Shown here piece by piece: positions 56,028-64,000 of a stretch of DNA of 64,000 nt. Source of the stretch: Limnospira fusiformis SAG 85.79 (GTDB lineage Bacteria > Cyanobacteriota > Cyanobacteriia > Cyanobacteriales > Microcoleaceae); contig NZ_CP051185.1 in assembly GCF_012516315.1 (NCBI RefSeq), positions 5,151,363 through 5,215,362 on the forward strand. Direction: 5' to 3'. Both the position numbers and the translations under genes were made by a program. Every line of letters starts with the position of its first letter. Positions within the stretch are counted from its first letter, which is position 1. The notes under the pieces are model-generated. The model ran no database searches and had not been told where the DNA came from. It saw only the letters and a program-made list of their open reading frames with translations.

Positions 56028-58139
56028 TTAAAAGGTTTCCCAGTCGATTGCTGCTACTGCTACAGGTGCTGGGGGGGAAGCTGGAACTGGTGAGACTTGA
56101 ACCGCATGATTTGTCAATTCCTGTGGCTTTTCTTGTAGTTGCGATCGCAATTGCTCCAATTCCTCTTGAGTCTGTTGTTGTTTACTGTGGGAGGACTCTA
56201 ATACCTGCATGGTTTCCTGAAGTTGAGCGTGACACTTCTCTAAAAGTCCCTCCGTCTCCTCTTTTTGCGATCGCAATTGTTCCAATTCCCCTTGAGTCTG
56301 TTGTTGTTTACTGTGGGAGGACTCTAATACCTGCATGGTTTCCTGAAGTTGAGCGTGACACTTCTCTAAAAGTCCCTCCGTCTCCTCTTTTTGCGATCGC
56401 AATTGCTCCAATTCCTCTTGAGTCTGTTGTTGTTTACTGTGGGAGGACTCTAATACCTGCATGGTTTCCTGAAGTTGAGCGTGACACTTCTCTAAAAGTC
56501 CCTCCGTCTCCTCTTTTTGCGATCGCAATTGCTCCAATTCCTCTTGAGTCTGTTGTTGTTTACTGTGGGAGGACTCTAATACCTGCATGGTTTCCTGAAG
56601 TTGAGCGTGACACTTCTCTAAAAGTCCCTCCGTCTCCTCTTTTTGCGATCGCAATTGTTCCAATTCCCCTTGAGTCTGTTTGTGTTGACTGTGGGAGGAC
56701 TCTAATACCTCCATAGTTTCCTGAAGTTGAGCGTGACACTTCCGTAAAAGTCCCTCCGTCTCCTCTTTTTGCGATCGCAGTGTTTGCAGATTTTGTCGCG
56801 CCTCGTGTAACTCAGCCTTAGTCTTATCAACTTCCTCAGCCGCTTCTTTTTGCATAAACTGAGCCTGTTTCAACTCCTCAGTCTTATTATTCAGCTTGTC
56901 TTTAGTTTCCTGTAACTCCTGTTGGACAGACCCCAGTTGTGCTTTTTCCTGTTGCGCCTGTTGAGCCTGAATATGAGCCTGTTCTAGTTCCTCTAATACC
57001 TCATCAAACTTCAACTGACCCTGCTGTAACTCCTGCTGAATGCTAGTAAATTTCTCTTTAGTTTCCTGTAACTCCTGTTGGACAGACCCCAGTTGTGCTT
57101 TTTCCTGTTGCGCCTGTTGAGCCTGAATATGAGCCTGTTCCAGTTCCCCCAATACCTCATCAAACTGACACTGAGCCAGGTCTAACTGTTCAGTAGTGCT
57201 GGTTAGCTGACCTTGAATAGTCTGTAACTCTTTTTGTAGGGACTCCAGTTGTGCTTTTGACCCTTGCGCCTCCTGAATTTGAGTCTTAGCCTTTTCTAGC
57301 TCCTCAGTAGTGCTAGTTAGCTTGGCTTGAGTTTCCTGTAACTGCTGTTGGACCGACTCCAGTTGTGCTTTTGACCCTTGCGCCTCCTGAATTTGAGTCT
57401 TAGCCTGTTCCAATTCCCCCAAAACCTGATTTAACTGAGAATTGACCCGTTCCAATTCTTGCTTGCTCTCCGTATCCGAGGCTGTTTCCTGCTGAATTTG
57501 ATGTAACTTAAAATGGGTTTCCTCAAGTTCCCCCAATACCTCATCAAACTGACAGTTGACCTTTTCTAACTCCTCAGTAGTGCTAGTTAGCTTGGCTTGA
57601 GTTTCCTGTAAATGCTGTTGGACCGACTCCAGTTGTGCTTTTGACCCTTGCGCCTCCTGAATTTGAGTCTTAGCCTTTTCTAACTCCTCAGTAGTGCTAG
57701 TTAGCTTGGCTTGAGTTTCCTGTAACTGCTGTTGGACCGACTCCAGTTCCGCCTTGTCCGTTTCCCCCTGCTGAATTTGAGCCTGAACCTGGTCTAACTG
57801 GGTGCGAGTCGTGTTCAAACTATCTTGAGTAGTCTGTAGCTCTTGTTGTAGGGACTCCAGTTGTGCTTTTTCCGCTTCCTGCTGGTGAATTTGAGCCTTA
57901 GCCTGCTCCAATTCCGCCAAAACCTGATTTAACTGAGACCGGACCGCTTCTAATTCCTGTTGACAGTCAGTATCATAGGCTGTTTCCTGCTGTGGAATTT
58001 GGGTCTGAGCCTGTTGGAGTTCCCCGGATACCTGTTCAAACTGAGACTGGACTCGTTCTAATTCCTCCCAAACATCACGCAATTCGGATTTAGTTTGCTC
58101 GAGTTCTTGTTGTAACTGTTCCTGAGTGGGTTTCGCCAT
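56028..58139 (-). CDS. Long coiled-coil protein built of 42-residue tandem repeats
   Basis: 703 residues, almost wholly heptad coiled coil, no signal peptide or membrane segment. The C-terminal part is five or so near-identical 42-residue repeats starting LEQLRSQKEETEGLLEKC and ending SSHSKQQQTQ. Each carries one cysteine and a DNA-level HIP1 octamer coding LRSQ. The N-terminal part holds looser repeats (KTQIQEAQGSKAQLESVQ; QLQETQAKLTSTTEELEK). The protein ends in a short proline-rich tail (PVPASPPAPVAVAAIDW). A cytoskeletal or scaffold role is possible; the family is not identifiable. Repeat copies probably expand and contract. Confidence 0.82.
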   Translation of the reverse strand: MAKPTQEQLQQELEQTKSELRDVWEELERVQSQFEQVSGELQQAQTQIPQQETAYDTDCQQELEAVRSQLNQVLAELEQAKAQIHQQEAEKAQLESLQQELQTTQDSLNTTRTQLDQVQAQIQQGETDKAELESVQQQLQETQAKLTSTTEELEKAKTQIQEAQGSKAQLESVQQHLQETQAKLTSTTEELEKVNCQFDEVLGELEETHFKLHQIQQETASDTESKQELERVNSQLNQVLGELEQAKTQIQEAQGSKAQLESVQQQLQETQAKLTSTTEELEKAKTQIQEAQGSKAQLESLQKELQTIQGQLTSTTEQLDLAQCQFDEVLGELEQAHIQAQQAQQEKAQLGSVQQELQETKEKFTSIQQELQQGQLKFDEVLEELEQAHIQAQQAQQEKAQLGSVQQELQETKDKLNNKTEELKQAQFMQKEAAEEVDKTKAELHEARQNLQTLRSQKEETEGLLRKCHAQLQETMEVLESSHSQHKQTQGELEQLRSQKEETEGLLEKCHAQLQETMQVLESSHSKQQQTQEELEQLRSQKEETEGLLEKCHAQLQETMQVLESSHSKQQQTQEELEQLRSQKEETEGLLEKCHAQLQETMQVLESSHSKQQQTQGELEQLRSQKEETEGLLEKCHAQLQETMQVLESSHSKQQQTQEELEQLRSQLQEKPQELTNHAVQVSPVPASPPAPVAVAAIDWETF

Positions 58140-58188
58140 AATGATTATCTAATTGCACAAATAAGGAATTTTGCTAACTATATGTATT

Positions 58189-59526
58189 CTAACGGCCGAT
58201 GTTCTGAGCCAGATCTGGCAAAAAGTTGACCAGGGAGGGAAAGACGACTATCAACCCTAAAACGATAAGCTGTAGGGTGATGAATGGAATCACACCGTGA
58301 TAAATGTCTTCGGTGCTGATAGACGCAGGAGCCACACCCCGTAGGTAAAATAGGGCAAAGCCAAAGGGAGGGGTGAGGAAGGAGGTTTGTAAATTAGCGC
58401 CTAATAATACCCCGAACCAGACTAAATCCATATTATAGCTTTGAGCAATGGGAAGTAAAAGGGGAACTACGATAAAGACGATCTCGAAAAAATCGATAAA
58501 GAATCCCAACAGGAATACGATTAACATGGAGATGAGCAAAAAGCCGATTTGACCCCCAGGAAGATTGAGGAACATATCTTTAACTACGTTGTCTCCCCCT
58601 AGTCCCCGAAATACTAAACTAAAAGCTCGTGAACCTATCAGGATAAATATTACCATACTGGTGGTTCGTAGGGTGGCATCACAAGCGCGATATAGGTTGT
58701 CTCTGGTCAGTTGACGGTTAAAAGCGGCTAGGATAATTGCTCCGACACATCCCACGGCTCCGGCTTCTGTGGGTGTGGCTATGCCAAAAAATATACTTCC
58801 CAAGATTAACAAAATCAGTAATATGGGCGGAATTAATACTTTGATGATTCGCTGTTTGAGACCGGGTGCTGTGATGACTTCTGTGGGTAAGGCGGGGGCG
58901 AGATCCGGGCGTAACCAGGAGGCGATCGCTACATGAATAATAAAGGCGGTGGTCATTAATAATCCGGGAATTACTGAGCCAATAAATAGGTTGCCAACGG
59001 AAATTCCTAATTGATCTCCTAGGACTACTAAGACTACACTGGGGGGGATGATTTGCCCTAGGGTTCCTGATGCTACAATTACTCCGGCGGCGAGTCTGGG
59101 ATTATAGCTGTAGCGTACCATGGTGGGGAGGGAAATTAAGCCCATAGCTATGACGGTGGCGGCGACTACTCCGGTGGTGGCGGCTAGGAGTCCTCCTACT
59201 ATAATTACTGCGATCGCTAATCCTCCCCGCATTCTTCCGAATAATATTCCCATGGTTTCTAACAGGTTTTCCGCTATGCCTGTTTTTTCTAGCATTGAAC
59301 CTAGGAAAATAAAATAGGGAATTGCCAGCAGTGTAAAATTGTTCATAATCCCAAATATCTGCTGTGGCATGGCTGACCATAAAATGGGGTCAAATACTCC
59401 GAAAATTATGCCAATTAGGGTGAAAATTAAGGCGACACCACCCAGGGAAAAAGCCACCGGATAGCCTAATGCTAACACTATTAAAGCCACGATAAACATG
59501 GCAATACTCAACCATTCAACATTCAT
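58189..59526 (-). CDS. TRAP-type transporter large permease (DctM-like)
   Basis: 445 residues from ATG 59526; the longer upstream frame is not family-like. About 12 membrane segments, with family motifs ALGYPVAFSLGG, IPYFIFLGSMLEKTG, IVASGTLGQIIPPSVVLVVLG, and a C-terminal GANLQTSFLTPPFGFALFY. Imports organic acids or similar solutes with sodium, together with DctP and DctQ partners. Neither partner gene is visible nearby. It is divergent from urtA, with the 434-base gap holding the NtcA-type promoter. Confidence 0.9.
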   Translation of the reverse strand: MNVEWLSIAMFIVALIVLALGYPVAFSLGGVALIFTLIGIIFGVFDPILWSAMPQQIFGIMNNFTLLAIPYFIFLGSMLEKTGIAENLLETMGILFGRMRGGLAIAVIIVGGLLAATTGVVAATVIAMGLISLPTMVRYSYNPRLAAGVIVASGTLGQIIPPSVVLVVLGDQLGISVGNLFIGSVIPGLLMTTAFIIHVAIASWLRPDLAPALPTEVITAPGLKQRIIKVLIPPILLILLILGSIFFGIATPTEAGAVGCVGAIILAAFNRQLTRDNLYRACDATLRTTSMVIFILIGSRAFSLVFRGLGGDNVVKDMFLNLPGGQIGFLLISMLIVFLLGFFIDFFEIVFIVVPLLLPIAQSYNMDLVWFGVLLGANLQTSFLTPPFGFALFYLRGVAPASISTEDIYHGVIPFITLQLIVLGLIVVFPSLVNFLPDLAQNIGR

Positions 59527-59660
59527 GCGATCGCTATTTAGCTGAAAATGTCCACAACCAGAAACAAAACTTTTGTATAGTATCATATTCCGGTAACACA
59601 TACTTGTTAACCTCCATAACTGATGATTAGCCCCCAATGCTCACTTTTGACCGGAAAACT

Positions 59661-59702
59661 GTATTAATAGCTACATTTTTTGCGGTTGACTTAGCCTAGG
59701 AT
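59661..59702 (+). promoter_or_regulatory. NtcA-activated promoter for the urt operon
   Basis: GTA-TTAATAGC-TAC at 59661-59674 matches the NtcA consensus GTAN8TAC exactly. Exactly 22 bases downstream is TAGGAT (59697-59702), matching the -10 TAN3T. This spacing is the class II NtcA-activated arrangement, so urt transcription should rise under nitrogen limitation. The leader to urtA would be about 250 bases. Confidence 0.85.
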
Positions 59703-59960
59703 ACACGACTAGCCTTAAAGTTAAGTAAAAGTTAAGACCATTTCTCTGTCACCAAGTTAGCTAAGGGTAAATGCTTAATTAAGTCTATGGGCTTGAGTAG
59801 ATTTATCCATGGTAAAACTAAGCTTGGTGGTATGTAATCGGTCTTAAATTTACTCAAGTAGCATCAACTCTCGGAAATTGGCTAGTAATTAAAAATAAAT
59901 TGTCAAACTTGTGAGAATTTCCGGCTTCGATTAGTTCCCGTTACAACTGGTAAAATTGAT

Positions 59961-61253
59961 ATGATAAACAGAAGATTAGGGCGACGCAAGTTTTTATTGT
60001 ATGGATCGGCTACCTTGGGTGCTAGTGTACTCTTAAAAGCCTGTGGTACTCCCTCGGAAGATGCCACAACTCAAACTACAGGCGATACGATTAAGGTGGG
60101 TATTCTCCACTCTTTAAGTGGAACTATGGCAATTAGTGAAACCACGGTTGTGGAAGCGGAAAAAATGGCGATCGCTGAAATAAATGCAGCCGGAGGTGTG
60201 TTAGGAAAACAGATTGAAGCAGTAGTTGAAGATGGCGCTTCTGACTGGCCGACCTTTGCCGAAAAAGCCGAAAAACTCATTGACCAAGACCAAGTGGTTA
60301 CCGTTTTTGGTTGCTGGACTTCTGCCAGTCGTAAAGCAGTTAAAGATGTGTTTGAATCCCGGAACCATATGTTATGGTATCCCGTGCAATATGAAGGTCA
60401 GGAATGTTCTCGGAATATTTTTTATACTGGGGCTGCACCCAATCAACAAATTGAACCAGCGGTCGATTGGCTATTAGAAAATAAAGGTCGAGAGTTCTTT
60501 TTGGTCGGGTCTGACTATGTGTTCCCCCGCACAGCCAACACCATTATTAAAGAACAGCTTATGGCTAAAGGTGGCACTACCGTCGGGGAAGATTATCTAC
60601 CTTTAGGAAATACAGAAGTTACCGGAATCATTACCAAGATTAGGCAGGCATTGCCCAACGGTGGAGTTATTTTTAATAGCCTAAATGGTGATAGTAATGT
60701 CGCTTTCTTTAAACAGCTACAGGGTTCAGGATTAACACCGGATTTATACCCGGTTATGTCCGTGAGTATCGCTGAGGAAGAAGTGCGACAAATCGGCCGA
60801 GAGTTCCTCATTGGACACTATGCCTCTTGGAACTATTTTCAAACTGTAGAGACCCCAGAAAATCAGACTTGGGTGGAGGCATTTAAGGCTAAACATGGTC
60901 AAGACCGGGTTACTAATGACCCCATGGAGGCTGCTTATACTATGGTTTATCTGTGGAAACAAGCAGTTGAACAAGCCGGGACAGCGGACGATTTAGAAGC
61001 CGTTAGGGCGGCGGCAATAGGTCAGCAATTACAAGCCCCCCATGGGTTAGTAACTCTTAATCCTAATCATCACTTATCTAAGACTGTGAGAATTGGTCAA
61101 ATCCGTGATGATGGTTTATTTGATATTATCTGGTCTTCCGATGGTCCGGTTGAACCATTACCCTGGAATCAGTATGTTCCTAGCACCAGGGGTTATGCCT
61201 GCGATTGGACTGACCCCGCCCGTGGCGAAAGATTCCGAATGGAAGGGGTTTAA
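59961..61253 (+). CDS. urtA: Urea ABC transporter, substrate-binding protein
   Basis: 430 residues. A twin-arginine-like leader (RRLGRRKFLLYG) runs into a lipobox (LLKAC), so it is a lipoprotein in the periplasm. IKVGILHSLSGTMAISE, LWYPVQYEGQE and YASWNYFQTV are UrtA hallmarks that set it apart from branched-chain amino acid binders. First gene of the operon, downstream of the NtcA-type site. Confidence 0.96.
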   Translation: MINRRLGRRKFLLYGSATLGASVLLKACGTPSEDATTQTTGDTIKVGILHSLSGTMAISETTVVEAEKMAIAEINAAGGVLGKQIEAVVEDGASDWPTFAEKAEKLIDQDQVVTVFGCWTSASRKAVKDVFESRNHMLWYPVQYEGQECSRNIFYTGAAPNQQIEPAVDWLLENKGREFFLVGSDYVFPRTANTIIKEQLMAKGGTTVGEDYLPLGNTEVTGIITKIRQALPNGGVIFNSLNGDSNVAFFKQLQGSGLTPDLYPVMSVSIAEEEVRQIGREFLIGHYASWNYFQTVETPENQTWVEAFKAKHGQDRVTNDPMEAAYTMVYLWKQAVEQAGTADDLEAVRAAAIGQQLQAPHGLVTLNPNHHLSKTVRIGQIRDDGLFDIIWSSDGPVEPLPWNQYVPSTRGYACDWTDPARGERFRMEGV

Positions 61254-61266
61254 AGGTTCCTAAATT

Positions 61267-61292
61267 AAGGGCAACTCGGAAGGGTTGCCCTT
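61267..61292 (+). terminator. Intra-operon hairpin between urtA and urtB
   Basis: AAGGGCAAC (61267-61275) pairs with GTTGCCCTT (61284-61292), 8-base loop, followed by TCC. As in many binding-protein operons it may partly terminate or stabilise the urtA message, giving more UrtA than permease. Confidence 0.7.
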
Positions 61293-61332
61293 TCCTAAAT
61301 AGCCTGAATCTATGTTGTTTAAATCTTGAAAA

Positions 61333-62499
61333 ATGCAAGAACTTGCGATCGCTTTTTTTAATGGCATCAGTATCGGTTCCGTCTTACTCCTGGCGGCTTT
61401 AGGACTCTCAATCACCTTTGGATTAATGGGGGTAATTAATCTCGCCCACGGAGAGTTAATGATGCTGGGTGCTTATGCCACATTTGTTGTGCAGAATATC
61501 TTTAGACCCCTGGGAGAACCCCTGTTTAATTTCTATATAATCCTGGCTATTCCCGTCGCCTTCATTGTCGCCGCTTTAGTCGGGTTCTTCTTAGAAAGAG
61601 GCGTGATTCGATACCTATATGGCAGACCTTTAGAAACCTTATTAGCCACTTGGGGGGTTAGTCTAATTCTACGCCAATTTGTCCGTAGTGTCAACTGGCA
61701 AATGGTAATTGGTTTGGGCTTATTTTGCCTCTTGTTTTTTGGGGGGTTATTCTGGGTTAAGCGTCGCCAGGACTGGGAGAAAATTCGCAATTGGGCTATG
61801 GGGGTTTTGTTAGTCTTATCTATCGGAATTTCTACAACCGCTAGTATTCTGATTGGTAACGCGGCTGGACAAGTTTTGACTCGACCCTGGTTTAGCGCCC
61901 GAAATGTCGATGTGACCGCCCCCGCTTGGTTACGAGGAGGGTTCGCCCTAGGGAATTTTCAAGTTCCTTATGCGCGGGTATTTATTATTATTCTGGGGTT
62001 GGTATGTTTGGGGTTGATTTACCTATTTCTTAATCGCTCTAATTGGGGTTTAAGGATTAGGTCAGTAACTCAAAATCGCCAAATGAGTGCTTGTCTGGGT
62101 ATCCCTACAGACCAGGTTGATGCTTTGACATTTGCCATGGGTTCGGGACTGGCTGGGGTAGCAGGTTGTGCGATTACTTTATTGGGTTCAGTTGGACCGA
62201 ATACCGGACAAAATTATATCGTTGATACCTTTATGGTGGTGGTAGTTGGTGGGGTGGGAAATTTGCTGGGGACGGTGTTAGCCGCTTTAGTTATTGGTAG
62301 CTTAATTTATTTGATTGGTTCGGGAACATTGGCGTTCTTATTATCCTCTGTGGATGTTCTACAGCCTGTGGTCGATTTCTTGAGTTTCTTTGCGACAACC
62401 AGTATGTCTAAGGTGTTAGTCTTTGCGCTAATTATTGCCTTTTTGCAAATTAAACCTGCGGGCATTTTCCCGCCTAAAGGCAGAACTGCTGAGTTGTAG
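61333..62499 (+). CDS. urtB: Urea ABC transporter permease
   Basis: 388 residues, about ten membrane segments, LivH-like: ALGLSITFGLMGVINLAHGELMM and GLAGVAGCAITLLGSVGPN, VVGGVGNLLGTVLAA. LAHGELM and the long insert after residue 130 (KRRQDWEKIRNWAMG) follow the UrtB pattern. 79 bases after urtA. Confidence 0.95.
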   Translation: MQELAIAFFNGISIGSVLLLAALGLSITFGLMGVINLAHGELMMLGAYATFVVQNIFRPLGEPLFNFYIILAIPVAFIVAALVGFFLERGVIRYLYGRPLETLLATWGVSLILRQFVRSVNWQMVIGLGLFCLLFFGGLFWVKRRQDWEKIRNWAMGVLLVLSIGISTTASILIGNAAGQVLTRPWFSARNVDVTAPAWLRGGFALGNFQVPYARVFIIILGLVCLGLIYLFLNRSNWGLRIRSVTQNRQMSACLGIPTDQVDALTFAMGSGLAGVAGCAITLLGSVGPNTGQNYIVDTFMVVVVGGVGNLLGTVLAALVIGSLIYLIGSGTLAFLLSSVDVLQPVVDFLSFFATTSMSKVLVFALIIAFLQIKPAGIFPPKGRTAEL

Positions 62500-62570
62500 A
62501 TTGGGATTTGCGAACACTTTAAAAATCAACATTTTATCCATGGTTAATTAAGGTTAATTGGGTCATATAT

Positions 62571-63734
62571 ATGAATCAGGAAATCGGTAGGGTCGCCCAA
62601 CAAAAACAGAAGCAACAACAGCGACTCATTGAAATTGGGGTAATAATAGCGATCGCTATTATTTTGGGTGTGATAATGCCTTTAGCTTTGCCAGCCTTTA
62701 GATTAAAGCTATTGGGGCGTTTCTTATCCCTATCTATTGTCGCCCTCGGTATTGATTTAATCTGGGGATATACAGGGCTGCTAAGTTTAGGACATGGCAT
62801 CTTTTTTAGCCTGGGAGGATACGCCCTGGCTATGTATTTACAGTTACAGCTTCCCGAAGGTCGAATCCCCGACTTTTTTATGCTCTATGGAGTTGAACAA
62901 CTCCCCTGGTTTTGGGAGCCATTTTATTCGTTTCCGTTTACCCTAGTTGCCATCTTTTTGATTCCCGGTATCGTGGCGGCAATATTGGGATATTTGGTAT
63001 TTCGTAACCGCATTAAAGGGGTTTACTTTTCCATCCTCACCCAGGCAGCTTTGCTGGTATTTTTTCATCTGTTTAACGGTCAACAAAAATATATCAACGG
63101 AAGCAATGGACTCAAAACAGATACCACTATGATTTTTGGGACTCAGGCGGGTTCCCCCGCCGCCCAACTGGTATTTTATGAATTGTCTATTCTGTTGATT
63201 ATTTTAATTTATTTACTGTGTCGGTGGCTGACCAGTGGGAGGTTTGGGCGTTTATTGGTAGCCATTCGAGATGATGAAAATCGGGTGAGATTTTCCGGCT
63301 ATGACCCCACGGGGTTTAAGGTTTTGGTCTTTGCTATTTCTGGGGCGATCGCCGGAATTGCTGGGGCATTATATACTGTTCAAAGTGGTATTATCACCCC
63401 TAGTTTTATGGAGGTAGCCTTTTCTATTGAAATGGTGATTTGGGTCGCCGTTGGTGGTAGGGCGACTCTGGTGGGGGCGATTTTGGGAACTGTCTTAGTT
63501 CGCCTCGGTCAAACCTTCCTCAGTGAACAATTCCCCCAAGTTTGGCTGTTTTTTCAAGGCGCATTATTCTTAATTGTGGTGACAGTTCTCCCTAGTGGTA
63601 TAGTGGGATGGTTACGGACAGATGGTTGGGAATATATGCGATCGCTATTAGGTTTCCGACAGCCCATAATGACCTACCCTCAACTAGAAGAAGACCCAGA
63701 ATTGCAACTAGAACGCGAAGAACTTGAGAGTTAA
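62571..63734 (+). CDS. urtC: Urea ABC transporter permease
   Basis: 387 residues, LivM-like: DLIWGYTGLLSLGHGIFFSLG, DENRVRFSGYDPTGFKVLVF, VWVAVGGRATLVGAILGT. Inserted between UrtB and the ATPases in the usual order. C-terminal acidic tail ELQLEREELES. Confidence 0.95.
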   Translation: MNQEIGRVAQQKQKQQQRLIEIGVIIAIAIILGVIMPLALPAFRLKLLGRFLSLSIVALGIDLIWGYTGLLSLGHGIFFSLGGYALAMYLQLQLPEGRIPDFFMLYGVEQLPWFWEPFYSFPFTLVAIFLIPGIVAAILGYLVFRNRIKGVYFSILTQAALLVFFHLFNGQQKYINGSNGLKTDTTMIFGTQAGSPAAQLVFYELSILLIILIYLLCRWLTSGRFGRLLVAIRDDENRVRFSGYDPTGFKVLVFAISGAIAGIAGALYTVQSGIITPSFMEVAFSIEMVIWVAVGGRATLVGAILGTVLVRLGQTFLSEQFPQVWLFFQGALFLIVVTVLPSGIVGWLRTDGWEYMRSLLGFRQPIMTYPQLEEDPELQLEREELES

Positions 63735-63759
63735 TATTGAGTGGATTAATGGACTGGAA

Positions 63760-64000
63760 ATGAACATCTTAGAAATCGAAAATGTTACCGTCAATTTTGA
63801 TGGCTTTAAAGCCCTCAATAACCTTAACTTTAGCATGAAAGCTGGGGAATTGCGGGTAATTATCGGCCCTAATGGTGCGGGAAAAACCACCTTTTTAGAT
63901 ACCATCACCGGAAAAGTTCAACCCACCGAAGGACAAGTTAAATTTAAGGGGCGGAATTTACGAAATATCCCCGAATATAAAATCGCCCGGCTAGGAATTG
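63760..64000 (+). CDS. urtD: Urea ABC transporter ATPase UrtD (5' end only)
   Basis: Begins ATG 63760 (MNILEIENVTVNFDGFKALN); Walker A is GPNGAGKTT. 80 codons are visible before the window ends. The alternative ATG at 63749 meets a stop after three codons. Confidence 0.93.
   Translation, partial: MNILEIENVTVNFDGFKALNNLNFSMKAGELRVIIGPNGAGKTTFLDTITGKVQPTEGQVKFKGRNLRNIPEYKIARLGI

Overview
The window is chromosomal DNA of a cyanobacterium, most likely a filamentous Oscillatoriales-type species close to Arthrospira/Limnospira (genus level is inference). The evidence is the very frequent HIP1 octamer GCGATCGC, the class III PHA synthase pair phaC/phaE, a urea ABC transporter (urt) operon behind a textbook NtcA-type promoter, cyanobacterial-type pyruvate kinase and FtsH, and heavy loads of IS630, IS110, IS607 and IS4-superfamily elements plus group II intron pieces.

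Layout. 0-5.5 kb: a copper-type P1B ATPase running off the left edge, a methylglyoxal-synthase-like/diacylglycerol-kinase fusion, a CorC/HlyC-type CBS membrane protein with a duplicated acidic tail, and an anchored hypothetical protein. 5.6-17.1 kb: a mobile-element graveyard. It holds two group II intron pieces meeting head to head, a reverse-transcriptase/HNH gene split by an IS4-like element, five copies or fragments of one IS630 element (one nested inside another), a decayed IS110 element with a structured upstream region that could encode a bridge RNA, a second IS630-type remnant, a truncated IS1634-type transposase, and the remains of a small translationally coupled operon. 17.2-18.1 kb: a parB-like gene broken by one stop codon. 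18.4-23.9 kb: nine consecutive small secreted proteins, including two members of a family whose third member lies at 31.5 kb. 24.1-25.6 kb: an RTX/PPC exoprotein. 25.8-27.6 and 30.5-31.4 kb: two large tandem arrays of palindromic repeats flanking a two-gene unit (asparagine-synthetase-like enzyme plus an M15/DUF5715-like putative metallopeptidase).

32.6-34.5 kb: pyruvate kinase and tRNA-Thr(CGU). 35.5-37 kb: a dead IS630-type element and a third repeat array. 37.2-40.8 kb: a visibly more G+C-rich patch with two SDR dehydrogenases (one strikingly like enterobacterial 7-alpha-hydroxysteroid dehydrogenase), a membrane protein, and a degenerate response regulator whose stop codon comes from the dispersed repeat. 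42.3-46.3 kb: the polyhydroxybutyrate region (two phasin-like proteins, a GDSL hydrolase, phaC, phaE), with an IS607 relic immediately upstream of phaE.

47.9-52.1 kb: a patatin / vWA-like / patatin three-gene cassette, the most system-like uncharacterised unit here. 52.3-59.5 kb: ftsH, a GH13 alpha-amylase whose catalytic glutamate codon is a lysine codon, a long repeat-built coiled-coil protein and a TRAP permease. 59.6-64 kb: the NtcA-type promoter and urtABC plus the start of urtD, for ATP-driven urea uptake under nitrogen limitation.
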